Of a stretch of 13,968 nt of DNA, positions 1 to 6,075 are shown piece after piece. The notes below the pieces were generated by a model. The model saw only the letters and a program-made list of their open reading frames with translations, did no database searches and was not told the DNA's origin. Position numbers and translations under genes: made by a program. This DNA is from an uncultured Desulfuromonadales bacterium (GTDB taxonomy: Bacteria > Desulfobacterota > Desulfuromonadia > Desulfuromonadales > Geopsychrobacteraceae), in assembly GCA_945788205.1 (NCBI GenBank), contig CALZLE010000224.1, positions 1-13,968 of the forward strand, read 5' to 3'. Each line of letters starts with the position of its first letter. Within the stretch, counting starts at the first letter, position 1.

Positions 1-447
1 AAAACCGTCGGGTTGCGGCCCGACAGCCGCCTTCATTTCTTTGCTTGTCCAAAGAAACGAAGCAAAGAAAGACACCCCGAACTCCTTGCCCGCCTTTGGC
101 GGGTTCCCTGCGCATCAAAGCCAACCGCTGCGCCTTCGCCATTCGCTTCGCTCAACTCTCCGGCTTTTTGCAGCGTTTGTCTCTGCTGCTCCGGCTACGT
201 CACACGGGGGAGGAGGGTCAAATACGTTTTTGAACTTCAACCCCCTTTGGCTTCCGCCGGAGTGGAGTGATCGATTCGGGAGGTTTGCCGTGAGCCTAAG
301 CGAAGCGCATGTGAAGGGCCCCGAATTGATTGCGTAACGCAGGTTCCCGCGTAGCGGGCGGAAACAACGGGGTGCCTTTTTCTGCTTACTCTTTTGTGAC
401 GAGACAAAAGAGTAAGGCGCAGTGTGGGCGCGCAAGCCCACGGTTTT
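1..447. repeat. Palindromic structured intergenic repeat with imperfect terminal inverted repeats
   Basis: This stretch has open frames on both strands but none resembles a protein. The two ends are inverted copies of each other: position 1 reads AAAACCGTCGGGTTGCGG and the reverse complement from 447 reads AAAACCGTGGGCTTGCGC, and similarity continues inward for about 110-150 bases (shared CACCCCG, CCTGCG and CGCTTCGCT blocks). Each arm carries three hairpins in the same order. The outer ones are 7-12/19-24 and 424-429/436-441. The middle ones are 36-46/60-70 (11 bp) and 385-397/404-416 (13 bp). The inner ones are 89-94/98-103 and 346-350/354-358. The sequences of paired stems differ between arms while pairing is kept. 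The element ends 14 bases beyond the srkA stop codon. Its left limit may lie outside the window. I infer a dispersed, non-autonomous repeat (BIME- or MITE-like); copy number cannot be seen here. Confidence 0.72.
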
Positions 448-461
448 AAGATTCTAAAGAA

Positions 462-1448
462 TCAAAGAGACAGCGCAGGCTCCTGTAAAGCCGAAAACTG
501 CTCCCGCAACTCCAAAATATGCTCCCCCCAGTACTGCAGAGTGTTAAACCAGGGAAACGTGCGAGGAAACGCCGGATCGTCCCAGCGTGTCGCCAGCCAG
601 GCAGAATAATTGATAATCCGTAACGTCCGCAACGGTTCAATCAACTGTAACTCCTGAAAATTGAAATCGTTAAAATCATGATATCCTTCGAGAATCTTCT
701 CCATCTGCAGGCGTTGCTGTTCTTGCTCCCCAGATAGCAACATCCACAAATCCTGCATCGCTGGCGCCATCCGCGCATCGTCAAAGTCAACGAAGTTCGG
801 CGCACCATCACGCCAGAGCATGTTGCCGCTGTGGCAGTCTCCGTGCGTCCGGATGTTGCGGATGTTCGGCAGTCGGGCAAAGCGTTCATCGATCATCTGC
901 AACAGGTCACGGGTCAAGCTTTGGTACGATTCGCGGTAATCGGTCGGGATAAACTTTTCCCCGATCAGCGCCACATTCTGGTGGCCAAAGGTTTGGCTAT
1001 CCAGCTTGGGGCGGTCAAAAAAAGGCGTACGTGCACCGATCAGATGAATGCGTCCGAGCAGTCGTCCGAGGACTTTTAGATGCTCAAGATTATCCAGTTC
1101 CGGCGCATGGCCGCCTTTACGCGGATAAAGGGTAAAGCGGAAATCCTGATAATCGAACAGCGATTCGCCAGCATCATTCTGCCAGGGGGCAACCACTGGC
1201 AGTTCCTGCTCTGCTAACTCCTGGGTGAATTGATGCTCTTCGATGATTTGCTGGTTCGTCCAGCGCTCGGGACGATAGAATTTGGCGATCAGCGGGTCCG
1301 TATCTTCGATCCCGATCTGATACACACGATTTTCATAACTGTTGAGGGCAAAGATCCGGCAGTCGCAATAAAATCCCTGCGTTTCGATGGCATCCATGAT
1401 AAAGCTGGGAGTCAAACGGTCAAAAGGATGTTCGTTGGTTGCCTGCAT
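462..1448 (-). CDS. srkA: Stress response serine/threonine protein kinase SrkA (YihE/RdoA family)
   Basis: The 328-residue product matches the SrkA family along its whole length. The family is an APH/choline-kinase-like fold that phosphorylates proteins on Ser/Thr, and in E. coli it protects cells against stress-induced death linked to the MazEF/Cpx responses. Visible motifs: LNSYENRVYQ (35-44), nucleotide-site Lys56 in IAKFYRPERW, Glu70/71 in IIEEHQF, the catalytic loop HGDCHSGN (202-209, Asp204, Asn209), the metal-binding segment VDFDDAR (220-226), and the family signatures QDLWMLL, LIEPLR, DPAFP and the terminal LQEP. All catalytic residues are present. I chose the ATG at 1448 because GAGGA lies just upstream and family similarity starts there. 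A longer frame to 1610 adds 54 residues unlike the family and would overlap the divergent gene. The gene is monocistronic, with the repeat at 1-447 directly downstream. Confidence 0.93.
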   Translation of the reverse strand: MQATNEHPFDRLTPSFIMDAIETQGFYCDCRIFALNSYENRVYQIGIEDTDPLIAKFYRPERWTNQQIIEEHQFTQELAEQELPVVAPWQNDAGESLFDYQDFRFTLYPRKGGHAPELDNLEHLKVLGRLLGRIHLIGARTPFFDRPKLDSQTFGHQNVALIGEKFIPTDYRESYQSLTRDLLQMIDERFARLPNIRNIRTHGDCHSGNMLWRDGAPNFVDFDDARMAPAMQDLWMLLSGEQEQQRLQMEKILEGYHDFNDFNFQELQLIEPLRTLRIINYSAWLATRWDDPAFPRTFPWFNTLQYWGEHILELREQFSALQEPALSL

Positions 1449-1514
1449 CTGTTCCTCGCTTAAAAAGGGGGTACGGCAAGGCAGTTTACTCCTGTGGCAG
1501 AAGAGATGTAAAGC
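1449..1514. promoter_or_regulatory. Divergent srkA / ATL intergenic control region
   Basis: Only 66 bases separate the two divergent start codons, so both promoters must lie here or overlap the coding starts. The srkA ribosome site (GAGGA on the minus strand) sits next to its ATG. The plus-strand gene has only a weak purine-rich AGAAGAG about 9 bases before its ATG. I see no convincing -35/-10 pair. Confidence 0.4.
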
Positions 1515-1835
1515 ATGGCCAAAGCCCTCAATCCACTTTATCAACAGATTTATACTTTGGTGCGGCAAATTCCTCCGGGGATGGTTTCGACCTACGGGCG
1601 GATCGGTCATTTAATCGGCTGTACTGCACGAACCGTTGGTTTTGCCATGGCTGCGCTGCCACCGGGCAGCGACGTGCCTTGGCAGCGGGTGATCAATAGT
1701 CAGGGGAAAGTAAGCCCTCGCCGGGACGGCGAAGGCAATCTGTTGCAACAGGATTTGCTGGTAGCAGAAGGCATCTCCTTTGATACTGCGGGAAAGATCG
1801 ATTTAACGCACTATCTCTACCAATTTTCGGCTTAA
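1515..1835 (+). CDS. Alkyltransferase-like (ATL) protein, MGMT-family DNA-binding domain
   Basis: This 106-residue protein is the C-terminal DNA-binding/active-site domain of O6-alkylguanine-DNA alkyltransferase on its own. MGMT proteins use a PCHRV motif whose Cys accepts the alkyl group. Here the motif is PWQRVI (55-60), with Trp56 in place of Cys, the hallmark of ATL proteins (E. coli YbaZ and fission yeast Atl1 group). ATL proteins bind O6-alkylguanine, flip the base and recruit nucleotide excision repair rather than repair directly. Other seen motifs: Pro-Pro-Gly and STYGRIG (20-31, with the base-flipping Tyr27), and TARTVGFAM (38-46), whose Arg39 should be the 'arginine finger'. The length is usual for ATLs. 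The gene is divergent from srkA and overlaps the end of argO by four bases in convergent orientation. The ATG at 1515 gives the full family N-terminus. Confidence 0.9.
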   Translation: MAKALNPLYQQIYTLVRQIPPGMVSTYGRIGHLIGCTARTVGFAMAALPPGSDVPWQRVINSQGKVSPRRDGEGNLLQQDLLVAEGISFDTAGKIDLTHYLYQFSA

Positions 1836-2452
1836 GTGAGGAGTTGTTGTACTTCCGGCCAAAGCAGCGATACGGCGATAGCCCACATGGTCAGGCAGAC
1901 AAAGCCGTCGAGGCAACGCCAGGCGATCTGCTTGCGAAACAGCGGCGCGAGTAAGCCGGCTCCAAAACTGAGGCTGAAAAACCAGAGAATCGACGCGCTG
2001 ATCGCTCCAGCGCCAAACATATATCGGTCGGAATCAGCCAATTGGCCGCTGATACTGCCGACCAGAACGATGGTGTCGAGATAAACGTGCGGATTGAGCA
2101 GGGTTAGCGCCAGTGTGGTCAGCAGTAGTTTGCGGCGCGACAAGCTTTGATCCGCTTTTGTTTCCAAGCGGCCACCCTGCAGTGCTGAGCGGAATGAACG
2201 GCTGCCGTACCAAAAGAGGAACAGTGCTCCGAACCAGGTGGCCAGTTGGGCTAACTGCGGATTGCTGGCGACGAGTGCGCCGACACCGCTGACGCCAACG
2301 AGAATCAGGGTGGCATCGCAGATGCTGCAGACGAAAGCGGTCTGCAACGGGTAATTACGTCGCACGCCCTGTGACAGGACAAATGCGTTCTGCGCGCCGA
2401 TGGCGATGATCAATCCTCCGCCGAGCCCCATCCCTTGAAAAAACGAAAACAT
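1832..2452 (-). CDS. argO: Arginine/lysine exporter ArgO (LysE/ArgO family)
   Basis: The 206-residue membrane protein resembles E. coli ArgO (YggA), an inner-membrane exporter of L-arginine and its toxic analogue canavanine that relieves excess basic amino acids. It shows the N-terminal IGAQNAFVLSQGVRR motif (18-32), Asp46 in the next segment (SICDATLILVG), and LNPHVYLDT (119-127), the family's second aspartate-bearing motif, followed by ISASILWFFSLSFGAG (151-166). Five to six hydrophobic segments are evident. I start at the ATG at 2452 because a near-perfect GGAGGT lies 5 bases upstream. A frame extension to a TTG at 2464 would use the ribosome site as coding sequence. The gene is divergent from argP, its known activator in E. 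coli. Its stop codon overlaps that of the ATL gene, leaving no terminator between them. Confidence 0.93.
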   Translation of the reverse strand: MFSFFQGMGLGGGLIIAIGAQNAFVLSQGVRRNYPLQTAFVCSICDATLILVGVSGVGALVASNPQLAQLATWFGALFLFWYGSRSFRSALQGGRLETKADQSLSRRKLLLTTLALTLLNPHVYLDTIVLVGSISGQLADSDRYMFGAGAISASILWFFSLSFGAGLLAPLFRKQIAWRCLDGFVCLTMWAIAVSLLWPEVQQLLT

Positions 2453-2556
2453 ATCTACCTCCAAAAGCTTAAATCGTTACCGGCAAATTATGCGCTCAGC
2501 GCTGAAAAGTAAAATTAATCTTTTAGAGATGTGATTAGTTCTGCTAATGTGTCGAT
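2453..2556. promoter_or_regulatory. argO-argP divergent control region with a 10-bp palindrome
   Basis: The 104-base spacer holds both promoters. On the minus strand a possible argO promoter is TTTACT followed 15 bases later by CATAAT, which lies just upstream of the argO ribosome site. The perfect palindrome TCAGCGCTGA (2496-2505) falls inside that putative spacer. An AT-rich tract (2508-2525) lies on the argP side, the kind of sequence LysR-type regulators contact. In E. coli, ArgP activates argO with arginine and traps RNA polymerase there with lysine; the same logic here is inference. No Shine-Dalgarno is evident before argP. Confidence 0.55.
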
Positions 2557-3447
2557 ATGCTTGATTACAAACTGATAGAGGCTTTTGCCAAGGTGGTTTC
2601 CGAGGGTGGTTTTGAGCGCGCCGCCAGGGTGCTGTTTATAACCCAATCGGCGGTGTCACAGCGGATTCGCCAATTGGAAGACCAAAGCGGACAATTGCTG
2701 TTGACCCGCAGTTCGCCACCGCAACCGACTGATGCGGGCAAGGCGCTGCTGAAACACTATCAGCAAGTTAAATTGCTGGAAGATGGTCTCTCTACGGAAT
2801 TGACTGCTGCTGTCGAAAAAGGACCGACCTCTTTGGCCATTGGCATTAACGCCGACAGCTTGGCTAGCTGGTTCATTGATTCGATTCAGCCACTGATGCG
2901 TCAGTTTAATCTATTAATCGATCTACGGGTCGATGATCAGGAACAGACCCATATGTTTCTGCGTGATGGTGACGTGGTTGGTTGTATCAGTAATGAATCA
3001 CGTGCCATGCAGGGTTGCCGGGTCGAGCTGCTCGGGGTGATGACCTACCGTCTGTTGGCGACTCCAGATTTTATCGATCGCTGGTTTGCTGACGGCTTGT
3101 CTTTGCCTGCTGTTGAGCAAGCTCCGGCAGTCATCTTTAACCGCAATGATCGGTTGCATTACCGTTTTTTGGAACAGCATCTGGGTGGTCTTCCGGCCTC
3201 TTTGCCTTGCCATCATATCCCCGCTCCCGAACAGTTTTTACAGGTGATTGCTGCCGGTTACAGTTATGGGATGGTGCCGGATTGGCAGAGTGTCGCGCTG
3301 CGCAATAGTGGTGAATTACAAGAGCCGTTGCCCGGCACAGCTCTTCCGGTTGAACTCTATTGGCATTGCTGGAATTTGCAGTCAGCGCCACTGCAGAGTT
3401 TTTCCGAGCAACTTGTCCGAGGTGCTCAACAGCTGCTGAAGAATTGA
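2557..3447 (+). CDS. argP: LysR-family transcriptional regulator ArgP
   Basis: The 296-residue product has the LysR layout: an N-terminal winged helix-turn-helix (about 3-62) with the characteristic GGFERAARVLFITQSAVSQRIRQLE segment (17-41), a linker helix, and a two-lobed effector domain from about residue 92. The opening of that domain, LAIGINADSLASWF, is typical of ArgP. In E. coli, ArgP (IciA) senses arginine and lysine and controls argO and other basic-amino-acid genes. The divergent neighbour argO strongly supports the assignment. The ATG at 2557 aligns with the family start although no clear ribosome site precedes it. A strong hairpin terminator begins 28 bases after the stop codon. 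Confidence 0.92.
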   Translation: MLDYKLIEAFAKVVSEGGFERAARVLFITQSAVSQRIRQLEDQSGQLLLTRSSPPQPTDAGKALLKHYQQVKLLEDGLSTELTAAVEKGPTSLAIGINADSLASWFIDSIQPLMRQFNLLIDLRVDDQEQTHMFLRDGDVVGCISNESRAMQGCRVELLGVMTYRLLATPDFIDRWFADGLSLPAVEQAPAVIFNRNDRLHYRFLEQHLGGLPASLPCHHIPAPEQFLQVIAAGYSYGMVPDWQSVALRNSGELQEPLPGTALPVELYWHCWNLQSAPLQSFSEQLVRGAQQLLKN

Positions 3448-3475
3448 TGCTTGCGGCAAAAAAAAGACAAAAAAA

Positions 3476-3518
3476 GCCCCGCAGCCTTGGAGGGGGGCTG
3501 CGGGTTAATGCTTTTTTT
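3476..3518. terminator. Bidirectional intrinsic terminator after argP
   Basis: A perfect 9-bp stem, CCCGCAGCC (3478-3486) with GGCTGCGGG (3496-3504), has a 9-base loop. On the plus strand a run of seven T (3512-3518) follows after TTAATGC. The A-run on the left (3469-3475) can pair with these T residues across a small bulge. On the minus strand the hairpin is followed almost at once by T7, giving an even more canonical terminator. It should end argP transcription and could also stop transcripts coming from 3583-3856 on the minus strand. Confidence 0.85.
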
Positions 3519-3528
3519 AGGGAGGTCT

Positions 3529-3582
3529 ATGAAAACGAATATCTTAGGTCGCCTGCCACAACAACCGTTCGATGGTTGCTAA
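3529..3582 (+). CDS. Candidate 17-residue small ORF with strong ribosome site
   Basis: Right after the terminator's T-run, GGGAGGT (3520-3525 on the plus strand) lies 3-4 bases before an ATG that opens MKTNILGRLPQQPFDGC and a TAA stop. The ribosome site is among the best in the window. The peptide matches no family I know. It could be a leader peptide, a small protein, or the surviving first codons of a lost gene. The sequence after the stop turns AT-rich and shows no continuing frame. Translation would require transcription reading through, or starting just after, the upstream hairpin. I do not assign a function. Confidence 0.35.
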   Translation: MKTNILGRLPQQPFDGC

Positions 3583-3856
3583 CTTAGCCCCATTGACAAT
3601 GAAAATAAACGTGCCCTCCCGTAAAAAAACACTCCCAGATCAACAAAAACGAACTGCGCAAATGCACACTCCTGCCCGTTGAAAACACCTACAAAGCCGC
3701 ACTCAAAAGCAAATATCGATTTTTTTCTGCGAAATAACAGAAGGACATGATAATTTTCTAAAGAAAAGCTTATTAAGTGCCGACAATAAACATCTAGCTT
3801 GTTTTTACTTTTTATTGTTTGCTTGTATGTCATCCGATGTTTACAGGAGTAAATGA
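3583..3856. other. AT-rich intergenic region upstream of the DUF4015 gene
   Basis: This spacer is clearly richer in A and T than the flanking genes. It contains small inverted repeats: TTTTCT-AA-AGAAAA (about 3754-3767) and ACAATAAA (3783-3790) with TTTATTGT (3811-3818). The stretch 3795-3840 probably carries the promoter of the next gene, but I cannot point to a convincing -35/-10 pair. A minus-strand frame (3579-3833) rich in Phe lacks a ribosome site and family resemblance, so I do not call it. Confidence 0.5.
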
Positions 3857-5218
3857 ATGGAGAGCGCTGTGAAAATCGGACACTGGATACTAACCCTTAC
3901 TTTTCTTTTTCTATTTTTCTTGTCTGCGACCGCACAAGCCCAGCAGGTTTTTGGTTCGGTGAGCGATTCTGTGACTGGCAAGCTACTCTCCGGTGTCGAG
4001 CTGCATACAGTCGATGATTCGATGGTCAGCGACGCTGGTGGCCGTTTTGCGCTATCGACAGCTGATGAAAACGTTGTTGTCCGGCGGCCCGGTTATCGAC
4101 CGCTCAAAGTTCCCGTCGATTCTTCAATGCAGGTTTCTCTGCAGCCTTTTGTCCCCAAAGCTCTCTATCTGTCTTTCTGGGCTGCCGATGTTCGCAGCAA
4201 GCGGCAGCAGATTATCGAACTAATTGAAACTGCAGAGCTGAACGCGTTGGTTATCGATATTAAATCCTCGCGCGGTCATATCGCTTATCGCAGCAAGATT
4301 CCATTGGCCAAGCAGATCGGTGCCCAACAGGTACGGCCGTTAAAAGACCTGCCGGAACTTCTTGCCGAGCTCAAAGCGCGGGGAATTTACACCATTGGTC
4401 GGATGGTCGTGTTTAAGGATGATTTACTGGCCAAACAGCGGCCTGAATTCGCAGCTCATACCAAAGACGGACAGCTTTGGCAGGATCGGGAAAAAATGAG
4501 CTGGAGTGATCCTTTCAACCAGCAGGTTCGTGATTATAATCTTGCGGTGGCTGAAGAAGCTGCTCAGCTTGGGTTCGATGAAATCCAATTTGATTATATT
4601 CGCTTCCCGTCCAAATCTGATCTGGTTTTTTCGCAGGAAACGACCGATGATAGCCGCGTTGCCGCGATAAATACGTTCCTCAGTCAAGCCAAGCAGCGGC
4701 TTGCCAGCTATCCAGTCTTCACCTCGGCAAATATTTTCGGTTACGTCTGTTGGAAACATCGTGATGGCAAAATCGGCCAGCGACTGGTCGATTTGGGTGA
4801 GCGCGTCGATTATCTGTCGCCGATGCTCTACCCCTCCGGTTTCCCGCACGGGGTTCCCGGCTACGGCAACCCGGTTAAACATCCGTACCAAGTGATTGCC
4901 AAATCGTTGCAGAAGGCGCAGAAGCTAAGCAAGTTAGCGCCGGAGCGTTTTCGTCCCTGGTTGCAGGCCTTCCGGGACTATGCTTTTGACCGACGCAGTT
5001 TCAAGGCTGCCGAAGTTCTGGCCCAGATCAATGGCAGTGATGCCGTTGGTAGTAATGGTTGGATGTTGTGGAATGCCGCCAGTCGTTTCAGCGAGGCGGA
5101 TCTGACCTTGGAGGTCCCTTTCTTGGCAAAAAAACTTGTTGATATTGAACCTGAACCAGTGGCACCTGCCATGTTGAGCCGGGTCGATAACAGCAGATTG
5201 TTGCCGCCTGCCCTGTAG
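3857..5218 (+). CDS. Secreted putative glycoside hydrolase (DUF4015 / PF13200-type)
   Basis: The 453-residue precursor starts with a signal peptide (1-28: a long hydrophobic run ending ATAQA before Gln29). Residues about 31-96 look like a carboxypeptidase-regulatory-like beta domain (VFGSVSDSVTGKLLSGVEL, then SDAGGRF). From about 100 to 430 comes the DUF4015 domain, a TIM-barrel family related to glycoside hydrolases. Its hallmarks are ALVIDIKSSRGHIAY (130-144, Asp134), a conserved arginine/valine strand GRMVVFKDD, LGFDEIQFDYIRFPS (238-252, Asp241, Asp246), a late VDYLSPMLYPSGF (317-329), and a C-terminal GWMLWNAASR. The substrate is unknown for most of the family, and a role on envelope or extracellular polysaccharide is inference. 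An ACAGGAG ribosome site sits 7 bases before the ATG at 3857; another ATG at 3853 is out of frame and too close to it. The gene converges on the dagK-PAP2 gene with a 4-base gap. Confidence 0.86.
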   Translation: MESAVKIGHWILTLTFLFLFFLSATAQAQQVFGSVSDSVTGKLLSGVELHTVDDSMVSDAGGRFALSTADENVVVRRPGYRPLKVPVDSSMQVSLQPFVPKALYLSFWAADVRSKRQQIIELIETAELNALVIDIKSSRGHIAYRSKIPLAKQIGAQQVRPLKDLPELLAELKARGIYTIGRMVVFKDDLLAKQRPEFAAHTKDGQLWQDREKMSWSDPFNQQVRDYNLAVAEEAAQLGFDEIQFDYIRFPSKSDLVFSQETTDDSRVAAINTFLSQAKQRLASYPVFTSANIFGYVCWKHRDGKIGQRLVDLGERVDYLSPMLYPSGFPHGVPGYGNPVKHPYQVIAKSLQKAQKLSKLAPERFRPWLQAFRDYAFDRRSFKAAEVLAQINGSDAVGSNGWMLWNAASRFSEADLTLEVPFLAKKLVDIEPEPVAPAMLSRVDNSRLLPPAL

Positions 5219-5222
5219 CCGA

Positions 5223-5921
5223 TCAGTCGAAAAAGAGAAAAGCCAGCAGGGTGACGGTCGTTCCGAGGGCAGCACCGAGCCAGACCTCTTTCGGCGTGTG
5301 AATTCTCATCATCATCCGACTTTTGCTGACCAGAACCGCGAGTAGCAGGACCATCAAGCTGATCAAAAGCCCACTTCCAGAAAGCATCACAGAAACAGCA
5401 ATCGAAAATGCGATCGCTGCATGGCCGCTCGGCATGCCACCATGCAGTGGTGTGCCGTGGTTGTATTTTGCCTTCAGTAGCACCACCAGGATGACCACCA
5501 TCAACAGGGCACCGACCGGAACGGTTCCCTGTGGCTCTTGAATCAGCGTCGGTTCACTGTCGAACAGCGGAAAAATATAGCCGGATAAAACCAGATAGCC
5601 GAGAATTGCCGCGCCAACGCTGGTGACCAAAACGGCACCGGCAGCGATATCCTTTGCTCGTTTGGCCAGCTCGTGATATTCGTCGGTGACCAGATCGACC
5701 AGCGCTTCAATTGAGGTGTTGATCAGTTCGGCAAAGATGACCAGGATCGCGGCCAGGATTAGCAGAAAAAATTCGAGTGCGGAGACCCGAAAAAACAGGG
5801 CGAGAAACAGGACCACCAGCGCGGCAAGAAAATGGTAGCGCAAATGACGTTCGTTTTTGACCGCCCAGAGAATTCCTTCGATGGCACAGTTCAGGCTTTC
5901 AACCCAGCTCTTCGGTTTCAT
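5223..5921 (-). CDS. Fused diacylglycerol/undecaprenol kinase and PAP2 phosphatase
   Basis: The 232-residue membrane protein joins two enzymes. Residues 1-112 are a DagK-family integral membrane lipid kinase with the motifs NERHLRYHF (23-31, Glu24), FAELINTSIEALVDLVTD (63-80: Glu65, Asn68, Glu72, Asp76) and KRAKDIAAGAVL (87-98, Asp91). Residues about 130-232 are a PAP2 phosphatase domain: GGMPSGHAAIAFS (161-173, His167) and SRMMMRIHTPKEVWLG (201-216, Arg202 and His208). In the last motif Glu212 stands where many PAP2 enzymes have Asp. The predicted roles are phosphorylation of undecaprenol or diacylglycerol and dephosphorylation of a lipid phosphate or pyrophosphate, as in recycling of the cell-wall lipid carrier. 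Which lipid is used cannot be told. The ATG at 5921 follows AGGGGTGGA. There is no terminator between this gene and the convergent DUF4015 gene. Confidence 0.87.
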   Translation of the reverse strand: MKPKSWVESLNCAIEGILWAVKNERHLRYHFLAALVVLFLALFFRVSALEFFLLILAAILVIFAELINTSIEALVDLVTDEYHELAKRAKDIAAGAVLVTSVGAAILGYLVLSGYIFPLFDSEPTLIQEPQGTVPVGALLMVVILVVLLKAKYNHGTPLHGGMPSGHAAIAFSIAVSVMLSGSGLLISLMVLLLAVLVSKSRMMMRIHTPKEVWLGAALGTTVTLLAFLFFD

Positions 5922-6075
5922 TCCACCCCTTAATATTTCAGCCAGTTAGAGATCTGAATCTTCTATAAAAGATAGCAGCCGCGAGCAAAAGCACAATTGT
6001 CTTTGGGCGGTTTACTCCAGAGGCAAAACCAGCTAATCTCCCTTCTACACCAATTGCGATAAAGGAATAGCGGCG
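5922..6075. promoter_or_regulatory. Divergent dagK-PAP2 / S1-protein intergenic region
   Basis: The 154-base spacer must hold both promoters. On the minus strand TTTTGC, a 17-base gap and TATAGA (5962-5967 on the plus strand) form a weak but plausible promoter for dagK-PAP2. It overlaps a small dyad, ATCTT-N6-AAGAT (5958-5973). For the plus-strand gene TTTACT, 17 bases, TAATCT (about 6011-6039) is a weak candidate. An AAGGA ribosome site (6062-6066) precedes the S1-protein ATG at 6076 by 9 bases. Confidence 0.4.

Noticed and set aside
13..441. Several open frames of 60-108 codons on both strands
   Set aside because: They lie within the palindromic repeat, overlap one another on both strands, and resemble no protein; the sequence is better explained by hairpins.
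1449..1610. N-terminal extension of SrkA by 54 residues
   Set aside because: The extension does not match the family, overlaps the divergent ATL gene, and a GAGGA site sets the ATG at 1448.
3579..3833. Minus-strand frame of 84 codons, Phe-rich
   Set aside because: No ribosome site before its ATG, no family resemblance, and AT-rich composition explains its hydrophobic residues. It remains possible only because a good minus-strand terminator lies downstream.
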